A DNA stretch of 64,000 bases from Dactylosporangium fulvum. GTDB taxonomy: Bacteria > Actinomycetota > Actinomycetes > Mycobacteriales > Micromonosporaceae. The DNA lies in the NCBI RefSeq assembly GCF_025137375.1, contig NZ_CP073720.1, positions 6,100,501 to 6,164,500 of the forward strand, written 5' to 3'. Every line of letters starts with the position of its first letter. The stretch's first letter is position 1. Positions 16,941 through 25,600 of this stretch are shown piece after piece. Both the position numbers and the translations under genes were made by a program. The notes under the pieces were generated by a model. It was not told the DNA's origin, ran no database searches, and saw nothing but the letters and a program-made list of their open reading frames with translations.

Positions 16941-17980
16941 GACGCGGCTCCCGACCGGCTGCGCCCGATGATGATCGAGGCGGCGAAGTTCACCAGCAGC
17001 GTCATGAGGAACAACGCCAGCCCGGCCGCCATCAGCGCCGAGATCTGGAACTCGCCGGCGTCGCCGTAGCGCAGCGCGATGAGCGACGACACCGAGATCG
17101 CGCCGGTCTGCAGCACGTGCCACTGGATCTCGAACACCGGCGAGATGATCATGTAAACGGCGATCGTCTCGCCGAGGGCCCGCCCGAGGCCGAGCATCGC
17201 GCCGCCGATGATGCCGCCCCGGCCGTACGGCAGCACCACCGTGCGGATCATTCCCCAGCGGGTGCCGCCGAGCGCGTAGGCGCCCTCCCGCTCCCCCACC
17301 GGCGCCTGCGCGAAGACCTCGCGCGAGATCGAGCAGACGATCGGGGTCACCATCATCGCCACGACCATCCCGGCCATGAAGCTCGACGCGGTGAACACCG
17401 TGATGCTCGACAGCGGGTTGGTCACGTCGTAGTCGCTCACCCGGAAGAACGGGATCCAGCCGAGGTACGTGGCGAGCCAGCGGGACAGGTGGATGGCGTT
17501 GGGCTGCAACAGGAAGACCCCGAACAGCCCGTAGACGACGCTGGGCACGGCGGCCATGAGGTCCACGAGGCTCACCAGGCCGCGGCGGATGCGACGCGGC
17601 GAGTACTCACTGATGTAGAGGGCGGCACCGACCGCCAGTGGCACCGCGAACGCGATCGCGATGACGGCGATGACGACGGTACCGCTGAGCACGGCCGCGA
17701 TACCGAAGCCGCCGGAGTACTCGTCGGGCTCCCAGCGCTCGGTCGTGAAGAAGCCCCACTTCGCCACGCCGAGCGCGCGCCCGGCGCGGTAGGCCAGGAA
17801 CGACCCGACCAGCAGGGCCACGGCCAGCACGGCGGCGCCGGCCGAGCGCGCGGCGAACCGGAAGACGACGTCCGCCGGCGCCGGCCGGGCCTTGATCCGG
17901 CGCGGCGCGTCGGCGTCCGCCTGCCCCGGCTCGGCCGGCCCGGCCGGTTCCGTCGGCAGCATCGTGGTCGCAGTCGTCAT
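16937..17980 (-). CDS. pstC: Phosphate-type ABC transporter permease PstC
   Basis: A 347-residue permease with six membrane helices, the DLMAAVPSVVYGLFG stretch characteristic of PstC and the coupling loop AYALGGTRWGMIRTVVLP. A Pro/Ala-rich cytoplasmic N-terminus of about 40 residues comes before the first helix. Its ATG overlaps the stop of the upstream small gene (ATGA), and its stop overlaps the start of pstA, so the first genes of the block form one translation-coupled unit. Substrate: phosphate by family. Confidence 0.93.
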   Translation of the reverse strand: MTTATTMLPTEPAGPAEPGQADADAPRRIKARPAPADVVFRFAARSAGAAVLAVALLVGSFLAYRAGRALGVAKWGFFTTERWEPDEYSGGFGIAAVLSGTVVIAVIAIAFAVPLAVGAALYISEYSPRRIRRGLVSLVDLMAAVPSVVYGLFGVFLLQPNAIHLSRWLATYLGWIPFFRVSDYDVTNPLSSITVFTASSFMAGMVVAMMVTPIVCSISREVFAQAPVGEREGAYALGGTRWGMIRTVVLPYGRGGIIGGAMLGLGRALGETIAVYMIISPVFEIQWHVLQTGAISVSSLIALRYGDAGEFQISALMAAGLALFLMTLLVNFAASIIIGRSRSGAAS

Positions 17981-18477
17981 GCGGGTGGCTCCACCGGCGC
18001 CGGCGCGTGGAGCCGCCGCACACCGGGCCGCGGTGTACGCCGCGCACCCGGCGCCCCGGGCACCGGCAACACGGCCGTCTCACCGGCGATCAGACGGCCC
18101 CCGCGCACCGTCCGCGTGCCGGGCACGACCAGCGCGTCGGGCACCGCGTGCAGGAACCGGTCGAGGTTGTAGTGGCACTCCCGGGCCCGCAGGTACGAGC
18201 GGCTGGAGACGGCGGTCACAACACCGGCGACGTCCACGCGCCACACCCACTGGCCGGTCGCCTCGACCGCGGCCACCGTGCTCTGCGCCCCGGCGAACCG
18301 CTCACGCAGCTGATGGACCGCCTCGCGGCTCGCCGCGTACGTGTCGAACGTGCGGGCCGCTCTGCCCAGCGCCCGGTTGTTCGGCGAGACCAGCATCCAG
18401 GTGGTGGCCTCGGCCGCAGCGTCGTCGTCGACGGCCGCCAAGGCCAGCGCTAAGAAGACGAACCTCGACTGCTGCAC
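17977..18477 (-). CDS. Uncharacterised first gene of the pst-like block
   Basis: A 166-residue protein I do not recognise. Two similar halves can be seen: a W-M-L-x-S-x-N-N-R-x-L-G strand with a following helix (about 26-60), and a W-x-W-R-V-D strand with S-R-S-Y and a helix (about 75-115). This is weakly like tandem YegP/DUF1508-type units. The tail is Arg/Pro-rich. There is no signal peptide, so it is probably cytoplasmic. It starts at a GTG, six bases after AGGGG, and its stop overlaps the pstC start (ATGA). That coupling, and being first in the transcript, suggests a regulatory or assembly role for the importer; this is inference only. Confidence 0.6.
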   Translation of the reverse strand: MQQSRFVFLALALAAVDDDAAAEATTWMLVSPNNRALGRAARTFDTYAASREAVHQLRERFAGAQSTVAAVEATGQWVWRVDVAGVVTAVSSRSYLRARECHYNLDRFLHAVPDALVVPGTRTVRGGRLIAGETAVLPVPGAPGARRTPRPGVRRLHAPAPVEPPA

Positions 18478-19153
18478 CCGCTGCCCCTCTCATCGCGCAC
18501 CCCACAGGCGTCCTCACCCTGGGCAACCACGCTCGGGACATCGGATGACCGCCGCCGCAGCCGCAAACGCACGCCGGACATGCAAGAGGTGAACAACGGG
18601 AAGGGGCGCATCACGCGCTCCGCCCGCTTCTTCGCCAAGCGGACAGGCCTCGGCACGACGACCGTCTTCGGCGACCGGAACCCCGCACCGGTGGTCGTCC
18701 GCGGCGCATCAATGTGCTGCGCCGATCACCAGGAAAGCAATAATGCGAAATGCTACGTGGCATTTCGCATTGTTGCTTTCGAGTCAATGCGACTGCCGTT
18801 CGCGTTTCGCCGTATCGGCGGCGTACAGGATCACGCTGCGTCGCACGTCAATATCTTGAAACCGGCGCCCGGCACCGCGCGGCAACCCCGCCCCACCTGC
18901 ACCGACGCGGGCTTTCGCACGGGAGATTCATACTTTTGTCGATGGTGACCGAAAGTTTGGGGCCAAACAGTATTTCTTTTGGTGGACGGAGCGAATATGG
19001 TCCGCGTAGGAGTTGGCCAACCCCTGAACACCTCGACACCCCGCGTCGCCCGCCTTCCGTTTGCGCATGTCGGTTACCCCCGACCGGTATGCGACCGCCT
19101 GCCCCGCCAGGCCCCCGGAATGCGGGCGGTGCTCTATGCACCAGTGAGGTTCT
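18478..19153. other. 676-base intergenic region between the pst-like block and the ThuA gene
   Basis: No convincing gene. It should hold the divergent promoters for the minus-strand block and for the secreted ThuA protein. GC content falls well below the surroundings between about 18690 and 19060. A GTTCACC heptamer on the minus strand (18588-18594), about 110 bases ahead of the first gene, matches one unit of the Streptomyces PHO-box, but the adjacent unit is poor. A CGAAAGTTT half-site occurs near 18949. The long hairpin is listed separately. Confidence 0.6.
18733..18780. repeat. Long AT-rich perfect hairpin
   Basis: Arms 18734-18753 and 18760-18779 are 20 bases each (left arm AAAGCAATAATGCGAAATGC) and pair throughout, with one G-U; one more G-C pair extends the stem to 21 bp. 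The loop is six bases (TACGTG). In a genome of about 70% GC an AT-rich stem of this length is conspicuous. It lies upstream of both divergent neighbours, so it is not an ordinary 3' terminator. It could be an operator palindrome, a terminator for an unseen small RNA, or a trace of a mobile element. Confidence 0.7.
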
Positions 19154-22100
19154 GTGGCCAGACACCGTGCCCGCACCGGCATTACGTTACTCAGTGCGCT
19201 CGCGCTCGTCGGCGGCATGCTCGTCGCACTGACGAGCCTTCGCCAACCCGCCGCCGTCGCCGCGCCGAACCCCGAGAGCAACGGCATCCAGTACAAGGTC
19301 CTGGTCTTCACCAAGTCGGTGGGTGACAGACACGAATCCACCGCCGCCGGCGTGGCGGCGATCAAGCAGCTCGGCAAGGATCTCCGCTTCACGGTCGTGG
19401 TCACCGACGACGCCGGCAAGTTCGACAAGGCACACCTCAAGCAGTACCGGACGGTGGTCTTCCTCAACACCTCCGGCGACGTGCTGTCCGACGAACAGCA
19501 GGCGGCGTTCGAGACGTACTACCGTGCCGGCGGCGGCTTCGTCGGCGTCCACGCGGCGATCGAGGCGGAGCCGGACTGGTCGTTCCTGACCGACGTCCTC
19601 GGCACCCGCGCGACCGGCGCGGCCCCGGCCGGCCAGGCGACGATCAAGGTCGCCGACCGCGTGCACCCGGCGTCGAAGCCGTTGCCGGAGCGCTGGACCA
19701 CCACCGACCAGTGGTACAACTTCGCCAAGAACGTCCGCGGCGTCTCCCACGTCCTCGCCACCGTCGACGAGACGACCTACACGGGCGGGACGATGGGCCA
19801 CGACCACCCGATCACCTGGTGCAAGGACTACCAGGGCGGGCGCTCGTTCTACACCGGGCTCGGCGACACCCCGTCGAGCTTCTCCGGCGCCGACCTGCGG
19901 GCGCACCTCGGCGGCGCGATCCAGTGGTCCGCCGGGGTGACCGACGGCGACTGCGGTGCCACCGTCCTGGCCAACTACGAGATGACCGTCATCGGCGCGC
20001 AGCCCAACGTCAGCGAGCCGATCGGCTTCGACGTGTTCCCCGACGGCCGGGTCATCCAGACCGACCGCCGCGGCGGCGTGCGGCTGCACAACCCGGCCAC
20101 CAACACCACCACCGTGCTCGCCCAGATCCCGGTCTACACCAACAGCGAGGACGGGATGTACGGGCCGGCGATCGACAACGACTTCGCCACCAACAAGTGG
20201 GTGTACCTGTACTACGCACCCCCGCTGAACACCCCGGTCGGCAGCGCCCCGACCACGAGCACGGACCCGAACGCGTGGGACGTGTGGAAGGGCTACTTCC
20301 AGCTGTCCCGGTTCAAGTTCGTCGACGGCCCGACGCCGTCGCTGGACGTGGCCTCCGAGCAGAAGATCATGCAGGTCCCCAACGACCGCGGCGCCTGCTG
20401 CCACGTTGCCGGTGACATCGCCTTCGACTCGCACAACAACCTGTGGCTGGTCACCGGCGACGACACGCCGGCCGGCGGCGGCGGTTCCGGCGGCTTCTCA
20501 CCGCACAACGACTCGGTCAGCGCCACCGGCGTGTACCAGGCGCCGTACGTCGACGCCCGGCGCACCGCCGGCAACACGAACGACCTGCGCGGCAAGATCC
20601 TGCGCATCTCGGTCCAGGCGGACGGCAGCTACACGATCCCGGCCGGCAACATGTTCCCGGAGTCGCAGGACGTCGCCGACAAGACCCGGCCCGAGATCTA
20701 CGCCATGGGCTTGCGCAACCCGTTCCGCATCACGCTGGACAAACACGACGTCGCGTACATCACCGACTACTCGCCCGACTCCCAGACGGCCGCGGTCGGC
20801 CGGGGTCCGGCGGGCACGGGCCGCATGATGGTCGTGGACAAGCCGGCGAACTACGGCTGGCCGTTCTGCGTCCAGCCGAACCTGCCCTACATCGAGATGG
20901 ACTGGACCACCAACCCCATCTCGCCGAAGGCGCCGTTCGACTGCGCCGGGCCGGTCAACACGTCGCGCCACAACACGGGCCTGACGAAGCTGCCCGGGGT
21001 CGAGAAGTCCGAGCTGTGGTACTCGTTCCAGGCGCCGACGCCGTGCCCGGAGTCGTACCTGTCGACGCCGACGCGGACCTGCCCCGTCCTGTTCCCGGAG
21101 CTGGGCACGGGCGGTGTCGGCCCGCACGGCGCGGCGAAGTACGACTACGACCCGAACCTCAAGTCGGAGACGAAGTTCCCGGAGTACTACGACGGCAGCA
21201 TCTTCTTCGGCGAGTTCACCCGGGACACGCTCAAGGAGATCCGCCTCGACGGGCAGGGCGACATCCTGAAGATCAACAACCTGCTCAACTGCGGGCAGGC
21301 GCCCACCACGCCGGCGCAGCCGTTCCTGTGCGACAACCCGATGGACATGAAGTGGGGCCCCGACGGCAACTTCTACCTCCTGACGTACGGCGACGGCTTC
21401 TTCAACATCAACCCGGACGCGGCGATGCTGAAGTTCAGCTACGTCAAGGGCCTCCGGTCGCCCGTCGCCACGCTCAAGACGTCGCGGACCAACGGCATCG
21501 CGCCGCTGACCGTCGCGTTCTCGAGCGAGGGCTCCTACGACCCGGACCCGGCCGACTCGATCTCCTACGCCTGGGACTTCGACGGCAACGGCACGGTCGA
21601 CTCCATCGACCCGAGCCCGGCCTTCACGTACACCGCCAACGGCGTCTACACGGCACGGCTGACGGTCACCGACTCCAGCGGCAAGTCCGCCTCGGCCAAC
21701 ACCACGATCACGGTCGGCAACACCGCGCCGACGGTCACGGTGAACGTCCCGGTCAAGGGCGGTTTCTTCAACTGGGGTGACGACATCCCGTGGTCGGTGA
21801 CGGTCACCGACCCCGAGGACGGCCCGATCGACTGCGGCAAGGTCGAGGTGACCTTCGTGCTCGGCCACGACGAGCACGGCCACGGCGAGGCCAACCAGTT
21901 CGGCTGCAGCGGGGTCCTCCCGACGCTGGCGGACGACGCCTCCCACGGCGGCTACATCTACGGGGTCGTCAGCGCCTCGTACACCGACAAGGGCGCCAAC
22001 GGGCAACCGGCGCTGACGACGGTGGCCCAGAACGTGATCCAGACCAAGCGGCAAGAGGTCGAGTTCGCCACGGAACAGTCCGGCACGACCGTCGGCACGA

Positions 22101-22480
22101 GCGCCGACACCGGCGGCGGCCAGCAACGCGGCAGCCTCGACGCCGGTGACTGGATCGCGATCAACAACACCGTGAACCTCACCAACATGTCGGCGGTGAC
22201 GCTGCGCACGTCCGGCGGCAGCGCCGCGACGGCGGGGCAGCCACGGTTCGCGGTGGAGCTGCGGCTCGACGCGGTCGACGGCCCGCTGCTGACCACGGTG
22301 ACCGTCAACGCCACGTCCGGGAACAACGCCTTCACCAGCACCACGGTCCCGGTGACCGATCCCGGTGGCTCGCACAAGCTCTACCTGGTGTTCCGCACGG
22401 TTCCCGGTGGCCCGGCAAGCGGCTTCGGCAACCTGAACTGGGTCGAGTTCACCGGCCGGGGCGTCGGCGTCACCCCATGA
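19154..22480 (+). CDS. Secreted ThuA + glucose/sorbosone-dehydrogenase-like + PKD + CBM6-like protein
   Basis: A 1,108-residue exported protein. The signal peptide (about 1-36) is followed by a ThuA-like domain (about 45-260; glutamine-amidotransferase fold linked to sugar metabolism). Next is a six-bladed propeller of the glucose/sorbosone dehydrogenase family (about 270-760; GLRNPFR and YGWPFC motifs). Then come a PKD domain (about 768-852; WDFDGNGT), an unnamed beta domain (about 855-970) and a CBM6-like carbohydrate-binding domain (about 975-1105). The whole suggests oxidation of extracellular sugars or glycans. The GTG start at 19154 follows GAGG by four bases. The next gene, a sugar isomerase/epimerase-like protein with a TAT signal, is probably co-transcribed. 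Confidence 0.88.
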   Translation: MARHRARTGITLLSALALVGGMLVALTSLRQPAAVAAPNPESNGIQYKVLVFTKSVGDRHESTAAGVAAIKQLGKDLRFTVVVTDDAGKFDKAHLKQYRTVVFLNTSGDVLSDEQQAAFETYYRAGGGFVGVHAAIEAEPDWSFLTDVLGTRATGAAPAGQATIKVADRVHPASKPLPERWTTTDQWYNFAKNVRGVSHVLATVDETTYTGGTMGHDHPITWCKDYQGGRSFYTGLGDTPSSFSGADLRAHLGGAIQWSAGVTDGDCGATVLANYEMTVIGAQPNVSEPIGFDVFPDGRVIQTDRRGGVRLHNPATNTTTVLAQIPVYTNSEDGMYGPAIDNDFATNKWVYLYYAPPLNTPVGSAPTTSTDPNAWDVWKGYFQLSRFKFVDGPTPSLDVASEQKIMQVPNDRGACCHVAGDIAFDSHNNLWLVTGDDTPAGGGGSGGFSPHNDSVSATGVYQAPYVDARRTAGNTNDLRGKILRISVQADGSYTIPAGNMFPESQDVADKTRPEIYAMGLRNPFRITLDKHDVAYITDYSPDSQTAAVGRGPAGTGRMMVVDKPANYGWPFCVQPNLPYIEMDWTTNPISPKAPFDCAGPVNTSRHNTGLTKLPGVEKSELWYSFQAPTPCPESYLSTPTRTCPVLFPELGTGGVGPHGAAKYDYDPNLKSETKFPEYYDGSIFFGEFTRDTLKEIRLDGQGDILKINNLLNCGQAPTTPAQPFLCDNPMDMKWGPDGNFYLLTYGDGFFNINPDAAMLKFSYVKGLRSPVATLKTSRTNGIAPLTVAFSSEGSYDPDPADSISYAWDFDGNGTVDSIDPSPAFTYTANGVYTARLTVTDSSGKSASANTTITVGNTAPTVTVNVPVKGGFFNWGDDIPWSVTVTDPEDGPIDCGKVEVTFVLGHDEHGHGEANQFGCSGVLPTLADDASHGGYIYGVVSASYTDKGANGQPALTTVAQNVIQTKRQEVEFATEQSGTTVGTSADTGGGQQRGSLDAGDWIAINNTVNLTNMSAVTLRTSGGSAATAGQPRFAVELRLDAVDGPLLTTVTVNATSGNNAFTSTTVPVTDPGGSHKLYLVFRTVPGGPASGFGNLNWVEFTGRGVGVTP

Positions 22481-22571
22481 CCACCACGGCGGTGGGTGCG
22501 GTCCCGCACGGCGCACCCACCGCCGGTACCAACCCGTACATCCCTTTCCCGTCAGGAGCGTGAGCACCACC

Positions 22572-23669
22572 ATGCATGAGACCCCCGACCACAAGCTCGG
22601 CCGCCGCCGGTTCCTGGGCGTGGCGGCCGGCGCGGCCGCCGCCGGCGCCGCCGTCGCCACCGGCCTGTCCTCCGGTGCGGCCTCGGCCGCCCCGGGCAAG
22701 GCCAACGGGCTGCTCATCCCGGCGCCGAACCGCGGCATCATCCTCTACAGCGTCCGGGACCGCATCTCGGCCGCGCCGGACAGCAGCGGCGTCCCCTACG
22801 GCTTCCGTCAGGTCTTCGAGCGGCTGTCGCGGATCGGGTACCGCGAGATCGAGTTCGCCGGCTACACCCAGAGCACGCAGATCCTCGGCCGGCAGATCAC
22901 CACCGAGGAGATCCGCCGGCTGCTCGACGACAACGGTCTCGTGGCCAACGGCACCCACGCGACGATCCCGGGCACCATCACGCCCGACACGCTGGCCGCG
23001 TTCGAGCAGCAGCTCGACATCGCCGAGGCGCTCGGCATGAAGCACATCGGCACCGGTGGCGACCCGACCGGCAGCAACTACAAGGCCGACTGGGACGCGG
23101 CGGCCGAGCGGTGGAACATCCTGGGCGAGATGGCCGCCAAGCGCGGCCTCATGCTCTACACCCACAACCACGACGCCGCGTACGGCTTCCTGCTCGACAG
23201 CGGCCCGCTCGACGCGCAGGGCCGGCCGACCCGCTCGTCCGGTGTCCGCAAGCTCGAGTACTTCTTCGGGCTCACCGACCCGAAGTACGTCTTCTTCGAG
23301 CTGGACATCTACTGGGCGCACGTGGCCCAGCACCGCTTCCGCACGTACACGGACCCGGACGGGTTCACGCAGACCGACGTGTTCGACCCGGTCGCCACGG
23401 TGGCCGCCCGGACCAAGCGGTTCCCGCTGTTCCACGCCAAGGACGGCGTCCGTACCGGCGAGGCCCCGGGCGTCGGCGGCGGCTACACGATGGTGCCGTT
23501 CGGCACCGGTGACATCGACTTCGCGACGTTCTTCCGGCAGATCGGCGCGAAGGGCTGGCACCTGCCGAACTGGGAGCAGGACAACGCGCCGGGCGGCAGC
23601 GCCGACCCCGGCCGTTCGCTGCGCTACGCGCAGTTGAGCTACGACAACATGGCCGCCCTGCGCGGCTGA
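22572..23669 (+). CDS. TAT-exported sugar phosphate isomerase/epimerase-like TIM-barrel protein
   Basis: A 365-residue protein with a twin-arginine signal (RRRFLG, hydrophobic stretch, Ala-Ser-Ala) and an AP-endonuclease-2/xylose-isomerase-like TIM barrel. Metal-binding-type positions are seen in GYREIEFAG, HNHD and FFELDIYW. The family isomerises or epimerises sugars and cyclitols, or oxidatively processes 3-keto sugars. Export folded through TAT fits an extracytoplasmic sugar pathway with the ThuA/dehydrogenase protein just upstream (91-base gap). I used the ATG at 22572; a GTG at 22560 lies only one base after AGGAG and is less likely. A very strong terminator follows. Confidence 0.85.
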   Translation: MHETPDHKLGRRRFLGVAAGAAAAGAAVATGLSSGAASAAPGKANGLLIPAPNRGIILYSVRDRISAAPDSSGVPYGFRQVFERLSRIGYREIEFAGYTQSTQILGRQITTEEIRRLLDDNGLVANGTHATIPGTITPDTLAAFEQQLDIAEALGMKHIGTGGDPTGSNYKADWDAAAERWNILGEMAAKRGLMLYTHNHDAAYGFLLDSGPLDAQGRPTRSSGVRKLEYFFGLTDPKYVFFELDIYWAHVAQHRFRTYTDPDGFTQTDVFDPVATVAARTKRFPLFHAKDGVRTGEAPGVGGGYTMVPFGTGDIDFATFFRQIGAKGWHLPNWEQDNAPGGSADPGRSLRYAQLSYDNMAALRG

Positions 23670-23679
23670 CCCCCCGGCC

Positions 23680-23723
23680 CCGGCCGGGGTCGTGCCGGGT
23701 GCCACCGGCACGGCCCCGGCCGG
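23680..23723 (+). terminator. Strong hairpin terminator after the ThuA/isomerase pair
   Basis: Nineteen-bp GC-rich stem (arms 23680-23698 and 23705-23723, one G-U pair) with a six-base loop, directly after the isomerase stop. No U-tract. Confidence 0.75.
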
Positions 23724-23734
23724 CCTTGTCAGCG

Positions 23735-23886
23735 GGCCGGTCCGGTGCGCCGTGCGCCGCGAGAGGGTCGGGCCCCGACAGCGGCAGGGTGACCTCCAGC
23801 GCGGTGCCCTCACCGGGCGGGCTGTGCAGGTGCGTGGGTGCCGTCCAGGGCCCGGACACGCTCCGCCAGCCCGCGCAGCCGTTCAG
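23735..23886 (-). pseudogene. Remnant of a histidine kinase ATPase C-terminus
   Basis: On the minus strand the conceptual peptide reads ERLRGLAERVRALDGT and, after a one-base shift near 23840, THLHSPPGEGTALEVTLPL. Together this is the G2-box and last strands of a HisKA_3/NarL-type sensor kinase ATPase domain, which normally read without interruption. Nothing of the kinase lies upstream, because the GNAT gene ends exactly at the junction (23883). The kinase gene was therefore deleted and only its frameshifted tail survives. Confidence 0.7.
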
Positions 23887-24338
23887 ATGCCGCGTTCGAA
23901 CGTCACGAGGTCATGGCCCGGGCCGTTGTAGTCGCGCACCGGGCCGGTGACGGTGAAGCCCATGCGCTGGTGGAAGGCGATCGACGTCCGGTTGGCCGGT
24001 GACGTGATCGCCTTGACGACCCGGCGGTCGTGGGCCCGGGCGATCTCGAAGAACCGTTCGTAGAGCGCGCGGGCGAGGCCGGTCTTCCGCGCCTCGGGAT
24101 GGACGCCGACGAAGTGGATGTAGGCTTCGCCGGGCTCGGACGGCGACACGATTCCCACCAAAAACCCGCTCATCCCGTCGCCGGTCCCGGCGACCAGGCT
24201 GGTGCGGTGGAAATGGTCGAGGAACAGCCGGGGCAGCGCCCCGAGGATCGGCCGCCCCCACCAGTCGTCGACAACGGCGGCGACGGCGTCGTAGTCGTCG
24301 GCGCGGGCCGGCCGGCCGGATATGGTATCGGTGTGCAT
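23883..24338 (-). CDS. GNAT-family N-acetyltransferase
   Basis: A 151-residue cytoplasmic acetyltransferase with the GNAT core: strand-4 region AYIHFVGVHPEARKTGLARALYERF (acetyl-CoA binding, R-x-x-G-L-A) and the late motif ANRTSIAFHQRMGF. The substrate is unknown. It starts at an ATG 23 bases from the divergent kinase-like gene at 24362, so the two promoters overlap. Its stop falls on the remnant of a histidine kinase. Confidence 0.88.
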   Translation of the reverse strand: MHTDTISGRPARADDYDAVAAVVDDWWGRPILGALPRLFLDHFHRTSLVAGTGDGMSGFLVGIVSPSEPGEAYIHFVGVHPEARKTGLARALYERFFEIARAHDRRVVKAITSPANRTSIAFHQRMGFTVTGPVRDYNGPGHDLVTFERGI

Positions 24339-24361
24339 CTGTCACCCGCCCATCCTGACCG

Positions 24362-25465
24362 ATGATCGACGCCGACCTGCACACCGAGGCGCATGCCGTG
24401 TTGGGGGACGGTGCGGTGCGGGCCACGCGGCTCGCGCACAGCACGCGCACCGGGGTCACCGCCGGGGTGTGGCGCGTCGAGGTGGGTGGCGCGACCGCGA
24501 TCGCCAAGGTCGTCTCGCCCGGCGTGGACCGGGCCGACTGGCGCGGCTCGCACGATCCGCGCAACTACCGCTACTGGCGACGCGAGCCGCTCGTGTATGA
24601 CGCCGGGCTGCCCGAAGCCTACGTCACCGCCGGGGTCGAGCTGCCCGAGCGGCTCGGCTCGTTCCACCGCGCCGACGGGACCGTCGGCCTGTGGTTGCGC
24701 GACGTGTCCGGGGACGGTGGCAGCGGCTGGAGCGTCGGGCGGACCCGGGAGCACGCCCGCCGGCTCGGGATCGCACAGGGCCGGTGCGCGCTGGACCGGT
24801 CCTGGCTGGACGGGCCGGTCCCCTACAGCGACGGGATGCTGCGCGACTACCTCGACACTCCCGAGGCCACCTCGCCCGACATCGAGTGGGAGCGGCTCGA
24901 GGACGCCGCCGCGTGGCGCACGCCGCTGATGCGGGCGCACTTCGACGACGCGCTGCGCGAGGCCGTCCTGCGGCTGTGCCGCGAGCGCTACGACCTCGTC
25001 GCGCTCGGCGGGCACCTGCCGACCACGCTGTGCCACCACGACCTGTGGCCCAACAACCTGTTCGAGCGGGACGGGCGCACGGTGGCCATCGACTGGGCGT
25101 TCGCCGGCGCCGGCTGGATCGGCGGCGACATCGGCAACTTCGTCTCCGACACCGCCCTCGATCTGCTGCGCCCGTCCGCCGAACTGCCGGCGCTGGACGC
25201 CGCCGTGTTCGCCGGTTACGTCGACGGGCTGCGGGAGTCCGGCTGGACCGGGGATCCGGGAGAGGTACGGCTGGGCATGTGCCTGCTCGCCGCGAAGTGG
25301 ACCTGGCTCGTCCCGGTCATGCTCAAGCGCGCGGCCGGCGACGACCACGAGGTCTACGGCGGTCGGGCCGCCGACCCGGACAAGCTCTACCGCGAACGCG
25401 CCGAGGTGTTCCGGATGCTCGTGTCGTGGGCCGCCGAGGCCCGCACGCTCACCGGCCGCCGGTGA
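24362..25465 (+). CDS. Aminoglycoside-phosphotransferase-like kinase (APH family)
   Basis: A 367-residue kinase-fold protein. The catalytic loop is CHHDLWPNNLF (His-x-Asp-x4-Asn) and the metal-binding Asp is in AIDWAFAGAG. An N-terminal lobe with TAIAKVV provides the Lys. The family phosphorylates aminoglycosides, choline, homoserine or other small alcohols; the substrate cannot be assigned. No clear ribosome site precedes the ATG, which is consistent with a leaderless transcript. It is divergent from the GNAT gene; pairs of antibiotic- or metabolite-modifying enzymes are common in soil actinobacteria, but the link is only suggestive. Confidence 0.85.
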   Translation: MIDADLHTEAHAVLGDGAVRATRLAHSTRTGVTAGVWRVEVGGATAIAKVVSPGVDRADWRGSHDPRNYRYWRREPLVYDAGLPEAYVTAGVELPERLGSFHRADGTVGLWLRDVSGDGGSGWSVGRTREHARRLGIAQGRCALDRSWLDGPVPYSDGMLRDYLDTPEATSPDIEWERLEDAAAWRTPLMRAHFDDALREAVLRLCRERYDLVALGGHLPTTLCHHDLWPNNLFERDGRTVAIDWAFAGAGWIGGDIGNFVSDTALDLLRPSAELPALDAAVFAGYVDGLRESGWTGDPGEVRLGMCLLAAKWTWLVPVMLKRAAGDDHEVYGGRAADPDKLYRERAEVFRMLVSWAAEARTLTGRR

Positions 25466-25600
25466 GCCGAATGCCAGGTGGCTCAAGACCGGCCGGGCCC
25501 GGTCGCGGACGGTCCCCGTAACGGGCACGCGGCGTCGTGCGCTCCTTCAGATTGTCCGTCGTTCGTGGACGAACGAGTGTCAGTCAGAGAGGGGCCGGCA

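Noticed and set aside
18580..18948. 122-residue plus-strand frame across the AT-rich hairpin
   Set aside because: No homology, no ribosome site, and it runs through the palindrome; non-coding is more likely.
20498..22741. 747-residue minus-strand frame
   Set aside because: Shadow of the ThuA/dehydrogenase gene; low-complexity Val/Arg/Asp composition.
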